DNA of 64,000 nt from Micromonospora sp. NBC_01699 (GTDB lineage: Bacteria > Actinomycetota > Actinomycetes > Mycobacteriales > Micromonosporaceae), in contig NZ_CP109199.1 in the NCBI RefSeq assembly GCF_036250065.1, forward strand, positions 4,340,001 to 4,404,000. The letters run 5' to 3'. This document shows positions 1 through 8,608 of this stretch, piece after piece (within the stretch, counting starts at the first letter, position 1; each line of letters opens with the position of its first letter). The notes beneath the pieces were generated by a model. That model was not told where the DNA came from, did not search any database, and saw only the letters and a program-made list of their open reading frames with translations. The position numbers and the translations under genes are program-made.

Positions 1-162
1 TCAACGGCGACAACGGCCGACACTGACGGCGGCAACGGCCGACACCGACGGGGACAACCGACGACGCTGAGCGGCGCGACCGGACGCCGTTGGCCGACGG
101 TTGCGACGATGGCGGGGAGCCGGCATGGCAGGAGCCCGGCAACCCCCGAGGGACGTGGTCGG

Positions 163-490
163 ATGAGGATCCGCGAACTGGACGCCGAGGAGCGGGCGGA
201 GCTGAGTCTGCCGTTGCAGACCTACTCCTTCCGCCCCTCGCCCCGCGGAAACGGGAGCGACGACCAGCTGCGTCAGTTGCAGCCGTACCTGCGGGACAAC
301 CTCACCCTGGTGGTGGAGGACGGTGGCGACGTCGTCGCCGAGGCGTCGGCGATCCCGATGCGCCAGAACGTACGCGGGCTGGTCTGCCCGATGGCCGGCA
401 TCGCCGGGGTGGCGAGTAACCCGCTGCACCGGCGCCGGGGCCACGTGCGGACCCTACTGACCGAACTGCTCGGCCGGATGCGGGACCGGT
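163..490 (+). pseudogene. Eis-like GNAT acetyltransferase, 5' fragment
   Basis: The first ~108 codons read as the N-terminal GNAT domain of an Eis-type N-acetyltransferase: an opening 'MRIRELDAEE', a 'PMAGIAGVASNP' strand and the acetyl-CoA loop 'RRRGHVRTLL' followed by 'TELLGRMRD'. ATG at 163 is preceded by GAGGGA at 149-154. Homology stops after the RMRD codons (about 486); an intact Eis protein continues for about 300 more residues. The frame stays open to 684 but codes for Arg/Pro/Gln-rich sequence antisense to the neighbouring ATPase fragment. I read this as a truncated gene at a rearrangement joint. Confidence 0.6.
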
Positions 491-810
491 CGCCAGCCGA
501 CCCGGCTGCGGCGTACGCGCTCGGCGAAGGCGGCGGCCACCGTCGACTTGCCGACGCCGCCCGGACCGGTCAGCACCTCCACGCCGCCGGTGGGTCGACG
601 CAGCGACCGCCACAACTGCCGGGTCAGCTCGTCGCGGCCGCGCAGCACCGACGGCAGCCGCCCGATCGGTTCCCGCACGGGTAGACCGACCACGTCGGGC
701 GGGTGGCGGTCGTCGGCGTCGAGCTGCCGCTGCCGTCTGTGGCGCGGGATCAACCAGGCGAGCGCCGCGACGGCGGTGCCGAGGATCGAGAGCAGCAGAT
801 CGGCGTCCAT
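487..810 (-). pseudogene. STAND/NB-ARC ATPase, 5' fragment
   Basis: Read on the minus strand from ATG at 810, the protein has one N-terminal membrane helix (LLLSILGTAVAALAWLIP), a basic stretch, then 'LRGRDELTRQLW' and a perfect P-loop 'GPGGVGKSTVAAAFAERVR', the usual start of an NB-ARC/STAND ATPase. The rest of the nucleotide-binding domain and any sensor repeats are missing: recognisable sequence ends near 490-500, where the Eis-like fragment on the other strand also ends. The frame runs on to 454 without family resemblance. Both neighbours have lost their 3' parts at one point. Confidence 0.6.
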
Positions 811-947
811 CCTGGTGGATCCTCCCGGCCGTGGAGGTTCGTCGGCACACCCGACAGCAGGGCGTACGGCGCTCCGACGGCCAGGATAGTGGCCGATGCC
901 AAGCTCCCGGCCGGTCTACCGACCGGTGCGGGCACCCGGTCCGGTGT

Positions 948-1286
948 TCAGCCGCAGTGGACGTCCGGCAGGATGTAGCCGCCGCTCCCGACGACCTGGC
1001 CGCCGAGCTGGTACGTCCAGACGTCGGAGGTGCGGCAGACGTAGGTGGCCACCCCCATTCCGCTGGCGGCGTACTGCTGGGGGCCGCCGGCCTGGCTGCG
1101 CAGCAGCACCAGGTACGCCGGCTGCCAGCCGTTGTCGCAGGCGAAGCCGCCGGTGACCTCGACCTTGCCACCGTAGTGGGCGATCGAGTAGATCCCCTGA
1201 CAGGGCGCGGCCTGGGCGGCGCCGGCCGGGACGAGGACGGCGGCGGCCGTGATGGCGGCGGCAACGGCCAGCTTGATGATTTTCAC
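948..1286 (-). CDS. Small secreted cysteine-containing protein
   Basis: A 112-residue protein starting with GTG at 1286, preceded by GAAGGAT. It has a clear Sec signal peptide: a KIIK n-region, an Ala/Val-rich core, and probable cleavage after 'AGAAQA'. The mature part is about 86 residues with four cysteines (two possible disulfides) and Gly/Tyr-rich strands, consistent with a small beta-rich extracellular protein. I do not recognise a named family. The much longer frame upstream of this start is antisense to the next two genes and is not real coding. Function unknown. Confidence 0.7.
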   Translation of the reverse strand: MKIIKLAVAAAITAAAVLVPAGAAQAAPCQGIYSIAHYGGKVEVTGGFACDNGWQPAYLVLLRSQAGGPQQYAASGMGVATYVCRTSDVWTYQLGGQVVGSGGYILPDVHCG

Positions 1287-1523
1287 GGTGATCCTTCGCG
1301 GTGGGGGCGGGTGGATCGGTGGCGACGCAAGGATCGTAGGTTGTCGAACAATGCGTTGCAATATCCGAAGAGGATCCCGCAAATTTCCGCGCATGGGCTC
1401 CGGCTTGGAACCGAGACGAGGGGACGCCACGAGGTCGTTTCCGCCCTCCGGTCGTTGCGATCTCCACAGGAAACGATAATCATGTCTGTTTAGGACGCGC
1501 GGCCCGGCCACCGGAGGAGGACC

Positions 1524-2573
1524 ATGGAGCCCACCGCCCCGGTGCAGGCGCACCTGTTCCTGCTCGCCGGACAGCACCCGGACAGCACCCACGCCGAGAC
1601 ACTCGCCGCCGCGAAGGAATACGCGCTCGCCGGCGAGGCCGCGGACTACGCCGGGGTGTGGATCGCCGAGCACCACTTCATCTCGTACGGCGTCTGCCCG
1701 TCGGCGCTGGCCTTCGCCGCGTACCTGCTCGGCGCGACCCGGCGGATCACCGTCGGCACCGCGGCCTGCATCCTGTCCAACCGACACCCCGTCGCCCTGG
1801 CCGAGGAGACGGTACTGCTCGACGAACTCTCCGGCGGCCGGTTCGCGCTCGGCGTCGGGCGCGGCGGGCCCTGGGTGGATCTGGAGGTCTTCGGCACCGG
1901 CCGGCAGCGGTACGCCGACGGCTTCGCCGAATCGATCGACCTGCTCGCGAGCTGGCTCTCCGGAGCCGAGAGGGTCACCGGAACGGGCCGTTTCCCGTTC
2001 CGCCCGGTGCGGGTGGTGCCCCGTCCCCGCCGGCCGATCCCGGTGTGGATCGCGGCCACCTCCGCGTCGACCGTCGAACTGGCCGCCCGGCACGGGCTTG
2101 CGCTCCTGCTCGGCATGCACGCCGGTCACGCCGAGAAGGCCGAACTGCTCGACCGGTACGGGCGGGTCGCCACCGCACACGGCCACGACCCGTCGACGGC
2201 CGCCCACGCCAGCGCCCACCTCGCCTACGTGGCCGACACCGACGAGGCCGCCGAGGCCGACGTACGGACGAACCTGGCCGCGTTGCTGACCGGGCTGGAC
2301 GACTACGTCCGGCTCGACGACGCACCACCGGCCGGGGCGCCGGACCGAACCGCCTACCTGGAACGGTTGCTCGACATCCACCCGGTCGGCGGTCCGGACA
2401 GGTGCCGCGAGCGGCTCGCCGAGGCCGCCGCGCTGCCCGGCGTACGCCATCTGCTGTTGATGGTCGAAGCCGGCGGTGGCCGACGGCCCACCCTGGACAA
2501 CATCGCCCGGCTCGCCACCGAGGTACTCGAACCGGGTCTCATGGCCACCCGCGCGGCGCCAGCGTTCGGCTGA
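1524..2573 (+). CDS. LLM-class flavin-dependent oxidoreductase
   Basis: A 349-residue luciferase-like monooxygenase, close to the usual family length. Visible signatures are 'GVWIAEHHF' near residue 50, 'RITVGTAACILSNRHP' for the flavin-proximal strand, 'LDELSGGRFALGVGRG' near 105, and 'PIPVWIAATS' near 170. ATG at 1524 follows a strong GGAGGAGG. Such enzymes use reduced FMN or coenzyme F420; which one, and the substrate, cannot be told here. It appears monocistronic, with an unrelated membrane-protein gene 150 bp downstream. Confidence 0.85.
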   Translation: MEPTAPVQAHLFLLAGQHPDSTHAETLAAAKEYALAGEAADYAGVWIAEHHFISYGVCPSALAFAAYLLGATRRITVGTAACILSNRHPVALAEETVLLDELSGGRFALGVGRGGPWVDLEVFGTGRQRYADGFAESIDLLASWLSGAERVTGTGRFPFRPVRVVPRPRRPIPVWIAATSASTVELAARHGLALLLGMHAGHAEKAELLDRYGRVATAHGHDPSTAAHASAHLAYVADTDEAAEADVRTNLAALLTGLDDYVRLDDAPPAGAPDRTAYLERLLDIHPVGGPDRCRERLAEAAALPGVRHLLLMVEAGGGRRPTLDNIARLATEVLEPGLMATRAAPAFG

Positions 2574-2723
2574 GCGGTCGGCCACCCCGGCCCGCCGACG
2601 ACCCGCCGTGGACAAAGTCGACCCTGCCTCGTTAGGGCATGAGGGACGGGCGCGGCGGCCGATGTCGGGCCGATCGGGCCTCGACGGACGGCCGGAAGAG
2701 GTGACGACGATGCTCGGGCGCTC

Positions 2724-3380
2724 GTGTTGAGCAGGCTTCCGGCGGCGGCCCAGCGGGTGCGCGCCGGGGTGGAACTGGCCGTGGTCGCGATCATCGGCCT
2801 CTGCGTCGGGGTTCCGGTGGGTGTCCTCTACTCGCCGATCCTCGGCCCGCTGGCCGGTTGGGACGCTGCCGCCATCGCCTACCTGCTCTGGATCTGGACG
2901 ATCATCTGGCCGATGGGCCCGGAGCAGACGGCGCGCCTCGCGCTCCGGGAGGACCCCAGCCGCACCGTCCGCGACCTGCTCCTGCTGGGGGCGTGCCTGG
3001 TCAGCCTGGTCGCGATCGGCTTCGTGCTGGCCGAGGGCAACCCGCCCGACCTCGGTCAACCGATCCGGGTCGGCGCCGCCATCGTGAGCATCGTGGTGTC
3101 GTGGAGCGTCGTGCACACGGTGTTCACCGCCCGGTACGCCCGGCTCTACTACACCGGGGTCGACGGTGGGATCGAGTTCCACCAGACACCGCTGCCCCGG
3201 TACGTCGACTTCGCCTACGTGGCGTTCACCGTCGGCCTCACCTTCCAGGTGTCGGACACCGACCTCACCACCACCGAGATGCGGGCCACCGTGCTCCGAC
3301 ACGCGCTGCTGGCGTACCTCTTCGGGGCCGTGATCGTCGGTGCCGCCATCAACCTGGTCGCCGGCCTCGCCCACCCGTGA
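2724..3380 (+). CDS. DUF1345-like integral membrane protein
   Basis: A 218-residue protein with about five hydrophobic segments (residues ~17-37, 45-60, 88-105, 118-138 and near the C-terminus) and the 'PLPRYVDFAYVAFTVGLTFQVSD' style region of DUF1345 proteins (known family, unknown function). I chose GTG at 2724, directly followed by TTG; the exact start is uncertain because no strong ribosome-binding site is seen. It converges on the oxidoreductase gene at 3418. Inner-membrane location is inferred from the helices. Confidence 0.75.
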   Translation: MLSRLPAAAQRVRAGVELAVVAIIGLCVGVPVGVLYSPILGPLAGWDAAAIAYLLWIWTIIWPMGPEQTARLALREDPSRTVRDLLLLGACLVSLVAIGFVLAEGNPPDLGQPIRVGAAIVSIVVSWSVVHTVFTARYARLYYTGVDGGIEFHQTPLPRYVDFAYVAFTVGLTFQVSDTDLTTTEMRATVLRHALLAYLFGAVIVGAAINLVAGLAHP

Positions 3381-3417
3381 ACCGGTGCCCGCCCGTCCGG
3401 CCCGCCCCGACGCCCCG

Positions 3418-4479
3418 TCAAACGGTCGTCCACGCCTCGGTGGTCGTACCGACGGTGCGATCGACATCGGCGGCGTGCTCAACGGCCAGGGCGATCAGGT
3501 GGTCCTGTGCCCCGTCCGCCAGCGGGTACGGTGCCGGCCCGGCACCGCGTACCCAGGCGGCCATCGCCTGCAACAGGGTGGCGGTGGCGATCTCGTCGTC
3601 GTTCCACCGCAGACCCGGATAGGGGTTGCGGTACAGCACCTCCGAGCCGAGGGTGACGGCACCGGTGTCGAAGCCGTCGAGGTCGAGGTCGTACCCGGTC
3701 TGTCGACGTACCAGCGGTGAGCGCACGATCGTACGAGCGGCGGCCAGGTGCACCACCTCGTCGTCGCGCAACTCGCCGTGCGTGCCCCGGACCAGAATCC
3801 GGCGGAACCGCAACTGGTTGCGCGACTGGTTGTCGGTGAAGTCGTAGAGCCCGGAGCGGCCGTCGCCGAAGTCCAGCGTGGCGATGGTGGTGGTGGCGGG
3901 CTTCGGCACCGGATCGTCCGTCCAGCCCGAACGGGTCTGCGGATCGAGCAGCGGCGCGGTGGTGCGGGTGGCCCGGACGCTCGCCGGTGCGTGACCGGCG
4001 CCGAGCAGACCCCGGATCAGGGACACGGCGTGGTACTGGTGCGTCGAGGACACCTGCACCTGGGTCGGCGTACCGATGATCCCGGAACGCACCGCCGCCA
4101 GCCGCGCCGCGTGCGCGGGCATCAGCAGGTACTGCTCGGCGACCTGCACCAGGCCGGACCCGCCGACCGCGTCCCACAACCGGCGCAGGCCGGCCAGGTC
4201 CGGCGCGGGCGGGGTCTCGGTCAGCACCGGGACACCGCGGGCCACCGCCTCCGTCACGATGTCCGGGTTCACGGCCCGGGGCAGCGCGGTCACCACGAAG
4301 TCCGGCCGGACCGAGTCCAGGCAGGCGGCGAGCGAGTCGAAGCCCGGCACCGGCAGTTCCCGAGGGGTGCGGACCACGGCCCCGACGCAGGTGACGTCGG
4401 GTAGCCGGGTGGACAACCGCCAGAACGCCTCCGCCCGCCAACCGAATCCGACCAGCGCGAACGACATCCTGTCCGTCAT
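3418..4479 (-). CDS. Gfo/Idh/MocA family oxidoreductase
   Basis: A 353-residue NAD(P)-dependent oxidoreductase. The N-terminal Rossmann fold shows 'FALVGFGWRAEAFW', then 'DFVVTALPRAVNPDIV' and 'GVPVLTETPPAPDL', where many relatives have the E-K-P motif (here E-T-P, so the usual catalytic lysine is replaced by threonine). The C-terminal half is the alpha/beta substrate domain. These enzymes act on sugars, inositols or heme-like substrates. The altered motif makes a standard sugar dehydrogenase role less certain. It stands alone between convergent DUF1345 and a two-component operon in the same direction. Confidence 0.8.
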   Translation of the reverse strand: MTDRMSFALVGFGWRAEAFWRLSTRLPDVTCVGAVVRTPRELPVPGFDSLAACLDSVRPDFVVTALPRAVNPDIVTEAVARGVPVLTETPPAPDLAGLRRLWDAVGGSGLVQVAEQYLLMPAHAARLAAVRSGIIGTPTQVQVSSTHQYHAVSLIRGLLGAGHAPASVRATRTTAPLLDPQTRSGWTDDPVPKPATTTIATLDFGDGRSGLYDFTDNQSRNQLRFRRILVRGTHGELRDDEVVHLAAARTIVRSPLVRRQTGYDLDLDGFDTGAVTLGSEVLYRNPYPGLRWNDDEIATATLLQAMAAWVRGAGPAPYPLADGAQDHLIALAVEHAADVDRTVGTTTEAWTTV

Positions 4480-4527
4480 CGGGCAACCGTAGGCCAGCGC
4501 CGCCGGATCCGCCGTCGGCCGGCGGGC

Positions 4528-5190
4528 TCACCGCCGGCCGAGGCCGCTCTCCCTGGCCCGTACGATCGCCTGGGCCCGGTCGCTGACGCCGATCTTGACC
4601 AGGACGTTCGACAGGTTGTTCCGTACGGTCTTCGGACTGAGGGCGAGCAGTTGCGCGATCGTGTGGTTGTCCAGACCCCGCGCGACATGGTGGAGAATCT
4701 CCCGTTCCCGCTCTGTCAACTGGGGAAAGGCCGCCGGCTCGCCGGCGGCGCGGGTCAGGAAACCGACCGCTCGGACCCCGATCTCGGGACCGAGCAGCAG
4801 TTCGCCCTCGGCCACCGCCCGTACCCCGCGCTCCACCTGCTCGGGTGAGGCACCCTTGAGCAGGTAACCGGACGCCCCGGCACGCAGGGCGCCGAACAGC
4901 GAATCGTCGTCGTCGAACATCGTGATGACCAGCACCGCCACCGCCGGATACCGGGTACGGACCAGCCGGGTGGCCTCCACCCCGGAACGATCCCCCAGAT
5001 TCAGGTCCATCAGCACCACGTCCGGCGTACGGTCGGCGACCAGGTCCAGCGCGGAGTCGACGTCGACCGCCTCGCCGACGCACTCGATCCCGGCCAGCGT
5101 GCCCAGCAAGGCGGTCATGCCCAGCCGGAACACCGGGTGGTCGTCGACAACCGCCACCCTGATCGTCCGCTCCCCCGCACCCCGGCTCAT
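4528..5190 (-). CDS. NarL/FixJ-family response regulator
   Basis: A 220-residue regulator. The receiver domain (residues ~10-125) has the acidic pair in 'VVDDHPVFRLG', the phospho-acceptor Asp in 'VVLMDLNLGD' and the Lys of 'GYLLKGAS'. A LuxR-type helix-turn-helix follows (~150-210: 'LTEREREILHHVARG', 'SPKTVRNNLSNVLVKIGV'). ATG at 5190 overlaps the stop of the upstream kinase gene as ATGA, so the pair is translationally coupled. It should bind DNA when phosphorylated by that kinase; targets are not known. Confidence 0.92.
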   Translation of the reverse strand: MSRGAGERTIRVAVVDDHPVFRLGMTALLGTLAGIECVGEAVDVDSALDLVADRTPDVVLMDLNLGDRSGVEATRLVRTRYPAVAVLVITMFDDDDSLFGALRAGASGYLLKGASPEQVERGVRAVAEGELLLGPEIGVRAVGFLTRAAGEPAAFPQLTEREREILHHVARGLDNHTIAQLLALSPKTVRNNLSNVLVKIGVSDRAQAIVRARESGLGRR

Positions 5191-7223
5191 CGGGCGCCGA
5201 TCGGCAGGAACAGCCGGACCCGCGTACCGGTCCGCAGCTCCGTCGCCCGGTCCGGACCGATGGTCAGGTCGGCGCCGATACCCTCCGCGCGTTCCCGCAT
5301 CGACCGGGTGCCGACGCCCACGGTCACCTCGGCGCCGATGCCCACCCCCTGGTCCGTCACGCACACCTCCAGGCCGTCCGGCCCGCTCGTCACCTCGATC
5401 GTGCACCGGTCCACGTCGGCGTGGCGGTGCACGTTGCGGACCGCCTCCGCCACGATGCCGTACACGGCGGTCGCCACCGGCTCGGGCAGGCTCACCGGCG
5501 CCGCCCGTACCCGTACCGTCAGCCCCGCCGCGGCGTACCGTTCCCGCAGCCGGTCCAGGGCCGGCAGCAACGCGCCGTCGTCGAGCAGCGGCGGCAGCAG
5601 GTCCCGGGCTATCTCGCGGACCCCGACCGCCTGCCGGTCCATCTCCTGGACGAGCTGGTCGAGCAGGTTGTCGGCCGCCGCGATCTCCGGCAGGTGCCGG
5701 TGCGCCCGGAGCATGTTACGGCCGGCGGCCAACGCCAGCGCCACCCCGCTCAGTGCCGGACCGAGGTCGTCGTGCAGATCCCGACGCAGTTTGCGGCGTT
5801 CCTCGTCGCGGCCCCGGGCCAGCCGTAGCCGGGACCACTCCAGGTCACGCTGGGCCACCGCGAGTTCGGCGAGCGCCGTCACCACCGGCGCCAGGTCGGC
5901 CAGCACCGAACTGGCCCGTCCGTCCAACCGCTCGCCCGCCCGTGGCCAGGCCCGCAGCACCCCGACCGGGCGGTCGCCGTTGACCAGACGGACGGTCAAC
6001 GGCGGGCCGGCGGGGGCGACCTGGCCCGCCGCGGCGGGCCGCTGCGGCCCCGCCGGGTCACCGGTGAGCGTTATCGTGGCCGCCGCCAACCGCAGCGAGT
6101 CGGCGATCCCGTCGGCGACCGCGTCGAGCATCTGGGTGCCCCGGTCCGCCGCCCGCAACCGGTCGCCGACCAGACGGATCAGCGGACGCCCGCCGTCACC
6201 GTGCACCAGCAGGTCCACCCGGCGCTGCACCCACTGGCGCAGCGGCTGGAACGCGGCCGCCAGCAACGCCGTCACCACCACCTCGGGTACGACCGAGGAG
6301 GTCGGCACGACCGTCTTCAGCAACAGCACACCCAGCGTGTACGACGCGATCACCAGCCCGGTCATCAGCGCCCAGACCAGGGTCCGGCGGACGGTGAGCT
6401 CCAGTCCCCACAGTCGCTGGCGCAGCACCACCACCAGGACCGACGCCGGGAAGAACGCCTGCGCGACGAGCATCAGCAGCGGGGAGAACGGGACCGGGAC
6501 GGTGACCGGCAGCAGCGGGTTGAGCGCGAGCGGGAGGAAGGCCGCGCAGAGCAGCAGCGTACCGACCGCGAGCCAACCGAGGCCGTGCCGTTGCTGCGGT
6601 GGCAGCGTACGGCGGCGTCTCAGCACCCCGACGGCGGCGGCGCACCCGAGCAGCACCAGTACGGGCTCCAGCCACGGTTCCACCACCGCGCGTACGCCGA
6701 GCAGGGTCGGATCGGTGAGCGGGATCGCGTGCAGCCCGTCGGGCAGCGTGAGTACGCACGCCTGCGCCACCACGATGAAGGCGGTTCCGATGCCGACCGC
6801 GATCCGTGCGGTCCGGTCGGCGGGCCGCACCGGAAGGAGCCACGGCAGCACCACGATGAGGGCATAGAAGCCCGGCACCCAGATCCAGTAGGTGCTGGCG
6901 AGCACCTGGCCCGGACCCCACAGGTCGGGCCACCGCCCGACGACCATCCACCAGCAGGCGGCCGCCGCCGCCGACGCCCCGCCGAGCCCGGCCGCCGCCA
7001 TGATCCAGGCGGCCAGGTGGGCCCGGCGCAGCAGCGTCAGCCAGGCGACCACCCCGTAGATCGCGCCGACCATCAGGTCCACCAGCGTGTAGAGCATCCA
7101 CGGGTCCCACGGCGGGGCGGCCACCCACCAACAGACCACCGAGCCGACGCTGAGCAGGGTGGTGATGGCGAGCACCGCCCACGCCGCGACCGGGGCTCGC
7201 CGGTCGACACCGGCGACCGTCAT
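5187..7223 (-). CDS. Membrane sensor histidine kinase (NarX/HisKA_3 type)
   Basis: A 678-residue kinase. About ten hydrophobic segments fill the first ~300 residues. A GAF-like linker follows, then the HisKA_3 dimerisation helix with the phospho-acceptor in 'RRDLHDDLGPALSG' (~475) and a HATPase domain ('EAVRNVHRHA', 'VTDQGVGIG') to the C-terminus. The hydrophobic N-terminus suggests sensing within or near the membrane rather than by a large extracellular domain. It forms a two-gene operon with the response regulator through a 4-bp overlap. The signal is unknown. Confidence 0.9.
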   Translation of the reverse strand: MTVAGVDRRAPVAAWAVLAITTLLSVGSVVCWWVAAPPWDPWMLYTLVDLMVGAIYGVVAWLTLLRRAHLAAWIMAAAGLGGASAAAAACWWMVVGRWPDLWGPGQVLASTYWIWVPGFYALIVVLPWLLPVRPADRTARIAVGIGTAFIVVAQACVLTLPDGLHAIPLTDPTLLGVRAVVEPWLEPVLVLLGCAAAVGVLRRRRTLPPQQRHGLGWLAVGTLLLCAAFLPLALNPLLPVTVPVPFSPLLMLVAQAFFPASVLVVVLRQRLWGLELTVRRTLVWALMTGLVIASYTLGVLLLKTVVPTSSVVPEVVVTALLAAAFQPLRQWVQRRVDLLVHGDGGRPLIRLVGDRLRAADRGTQMLDAVADGIADSLRLAAATITLTGDPAGPQRPAAAGQVAPAGPPLTVRLVNGDRPVGVLRAWPRAGERLDGRASSVLADLAPVVTALAELAVAQRDLEWSRLRLARGRDEERRKLRRDLHDDLGPALSGVALALAAGRNMLRAHRHLPEIAAADNLLDQLVQEMDRQAVGVREIARDLLPPLLDDGALLPALDRLRERYAAAGLTVRVRAAPVSLPEPVATAVYGIVAEAVRNVHRHADVDRCTIEVTSGPDGLEVCVTDQGVGIGAEVTVGVGTRSMRERAEGIGADLTIGPDRATELRTGTRVRLFLPIGAR

Positions 7224-7654
7224 GGCCCCTCCCCCGGTCGGCCTCGTACGGGACCCGGTCCGGGCCCCCGCGCACCGTCCACAGTGCTGTCACCTGCCCC
7301 ACTTGCCCATCCCGTGTCCAGACGAGAATCTCGACAGGTCGGAGAAGAAGGACACCGAAGGGGCGTCCCGGTCCACCAGTGACCGGAGTCCCGACCGACC
7401 GGGACAGTCGCCGCCCGTTGGCGCTCGACGAGGATGTCGTATTGACGAGACTGCCCGCGCACCGAGAGTTATTTCCGCAGGTCAGAACGAACATGAACAG
7501 CCTGTTCGCGTTTGCCGGACCACCGCCTTCCGGATAAGGATGGGTCAGTTCGAGCGCGGGTCCGCCATCGACCGACACACCGAGCAGCGCACCAACCGGT
7601 GCGCCGTTCGGCGTGCGCGCCGAACATTCTCACCACCGAAAAGGGGAGGACCCA
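7224..7654 (+). other. Intergenic region between divergent kinase and NmrA-like genes
   Basis: About 430 bp with no convincing gene. It must hold promoters for the kinase operon (leftward) and the NmrA-like gene (rightward). A TTGACG hexamer at 7442-7447 could be a -35 element, but no good -10 lies at the expected spacing. The stretch 7455-7560 is less GC-rich than the surrounding genes. Confidence 0.4.
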
Positions 7655-8542
7655 ATGACAATTCTGGTGACCGGCGCGACCGGACACGTGGGCCGGCTCG
7701 TGGTCGAGCGGCTGGTCGAGGCCGGCGCGCGGGTACGTGCGATGACCCGCGCGCCCCGGTCGGCCCGGTTCCCGGCCGGCGTCGAGGTGGTGCACGGCGA
7801 CCTCGCCGAGCCGCCGACCCTGGCGGGCGCCCTGGCCGGCGTCGATCGGATGTACCTCTTTCCGGTTGCCCAGACCGCGCGCGAGGTGGTCGATCAGGCG
7901 AAGCGCGCCGGCGTACGACGTTTCGTGGTGCTCTCCTCCGGTGCGGTGACCGGCGGCTTCGACACCGACTTCCACCTTCCGGTGGAGCGGGCGGTGGAAG
8001 AGTCCGGTCTGGAGTGGACGCACGTGCGCCCCGGCGAGTTCATGCTGAACCGGCTCTGGCTGTGGGGTCCGTCCATCCGGTCCGAGAGCGTGGTCCACGA
8101 GCCCTTTCCCGAGGTGTCGTGGTGTCCGGTGCACGAGCGTGACATCGCCGAGGTCGCCGCCGCCGCGCTGCTGCGGGACGGGCACCACGGCAGGGCGTAC
8201 GACCTGAACGGGCCGGAGCTGATCAGCCGCCGGGACCAGGTGCGCGCCATCGCGTCGGCGATCGGTCGCTACGTACGGCTGGACGTGGTGACCCCCGCGC
8301 AGGCCCGGGAGATCTACCTGAAGCAGGGCGGCTTCGCCGCGGACAACGCCGACTTCCTGCTCGGGTTCGAGACCTACTCGGGCGACGAGGCCGACCCGGA
8401 GTCGATCGAGGAGCTGGACCTCGCCACCCTCGGCCCGCTGCCCACGGCGGAGCAGGTGACCGGGCGCCCCGGCCGTTCGTTCGCGCAGTGGGCCCGCGAC
8501 CACGCCGTGGACCTGCGCGCCGATCACCATCGAATTGCGTGA
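7655..8542 (+). CDS. NmrA-like atypical short-chain dehydrogenase/NAD(P)-binding protein
   Basis: A 295-residue protein with the N-terminal dinucleotide motif 'ILVTGATGHVGRLVVERL', 'VVHGDLAEPPTLAGAL' and 'GVRRFVVLSSGAVTGG', typical of NmrA/ycf39-like atypical SDRs that bind NAD(P) and often lack the YxxxK catalytic pair. No YxxxK is obvious. ATG at 7655 follows AGGGGAGGA at a normal distance, so the longer frame from 7613 is not needed. Role unknown; possibly a redox sensor or a quinone/nucleoside-sugar reductase. Confidence 0.82.
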   Translation: MTILVTGATGHVGRLVVERLVEAGARVRAMTRAPRSARFPAGVEVVHGDLAEPPTLAGALAGVDRMYLFPVAQTAREVVDQAKRAGVRRFVVLSSGAVTGGFDTDFHLPVERAVEESGLEWTHVRPGEFMLNRLWLWGPSIRSESVVHEPFPEVSWCPVHERDIAEVAAAALLRDGHHGRAYDLNGPELISRRDQVRAIASAIGRYVRLDVVTPAQAREIYLKQGGFAADNADFLLGFETYSGDEADPESIEELDLATLGPLPTAEQVTGRPGRSFAQWARDHAVDLRADHHRIA

Positions 8543-8608
8543 ATTCGTTCGGCTACTCTGGGCAGGACCTTCCGAGGTCGGGTACCGGATGCCGGAAGAG
8601 GGTGCGGG

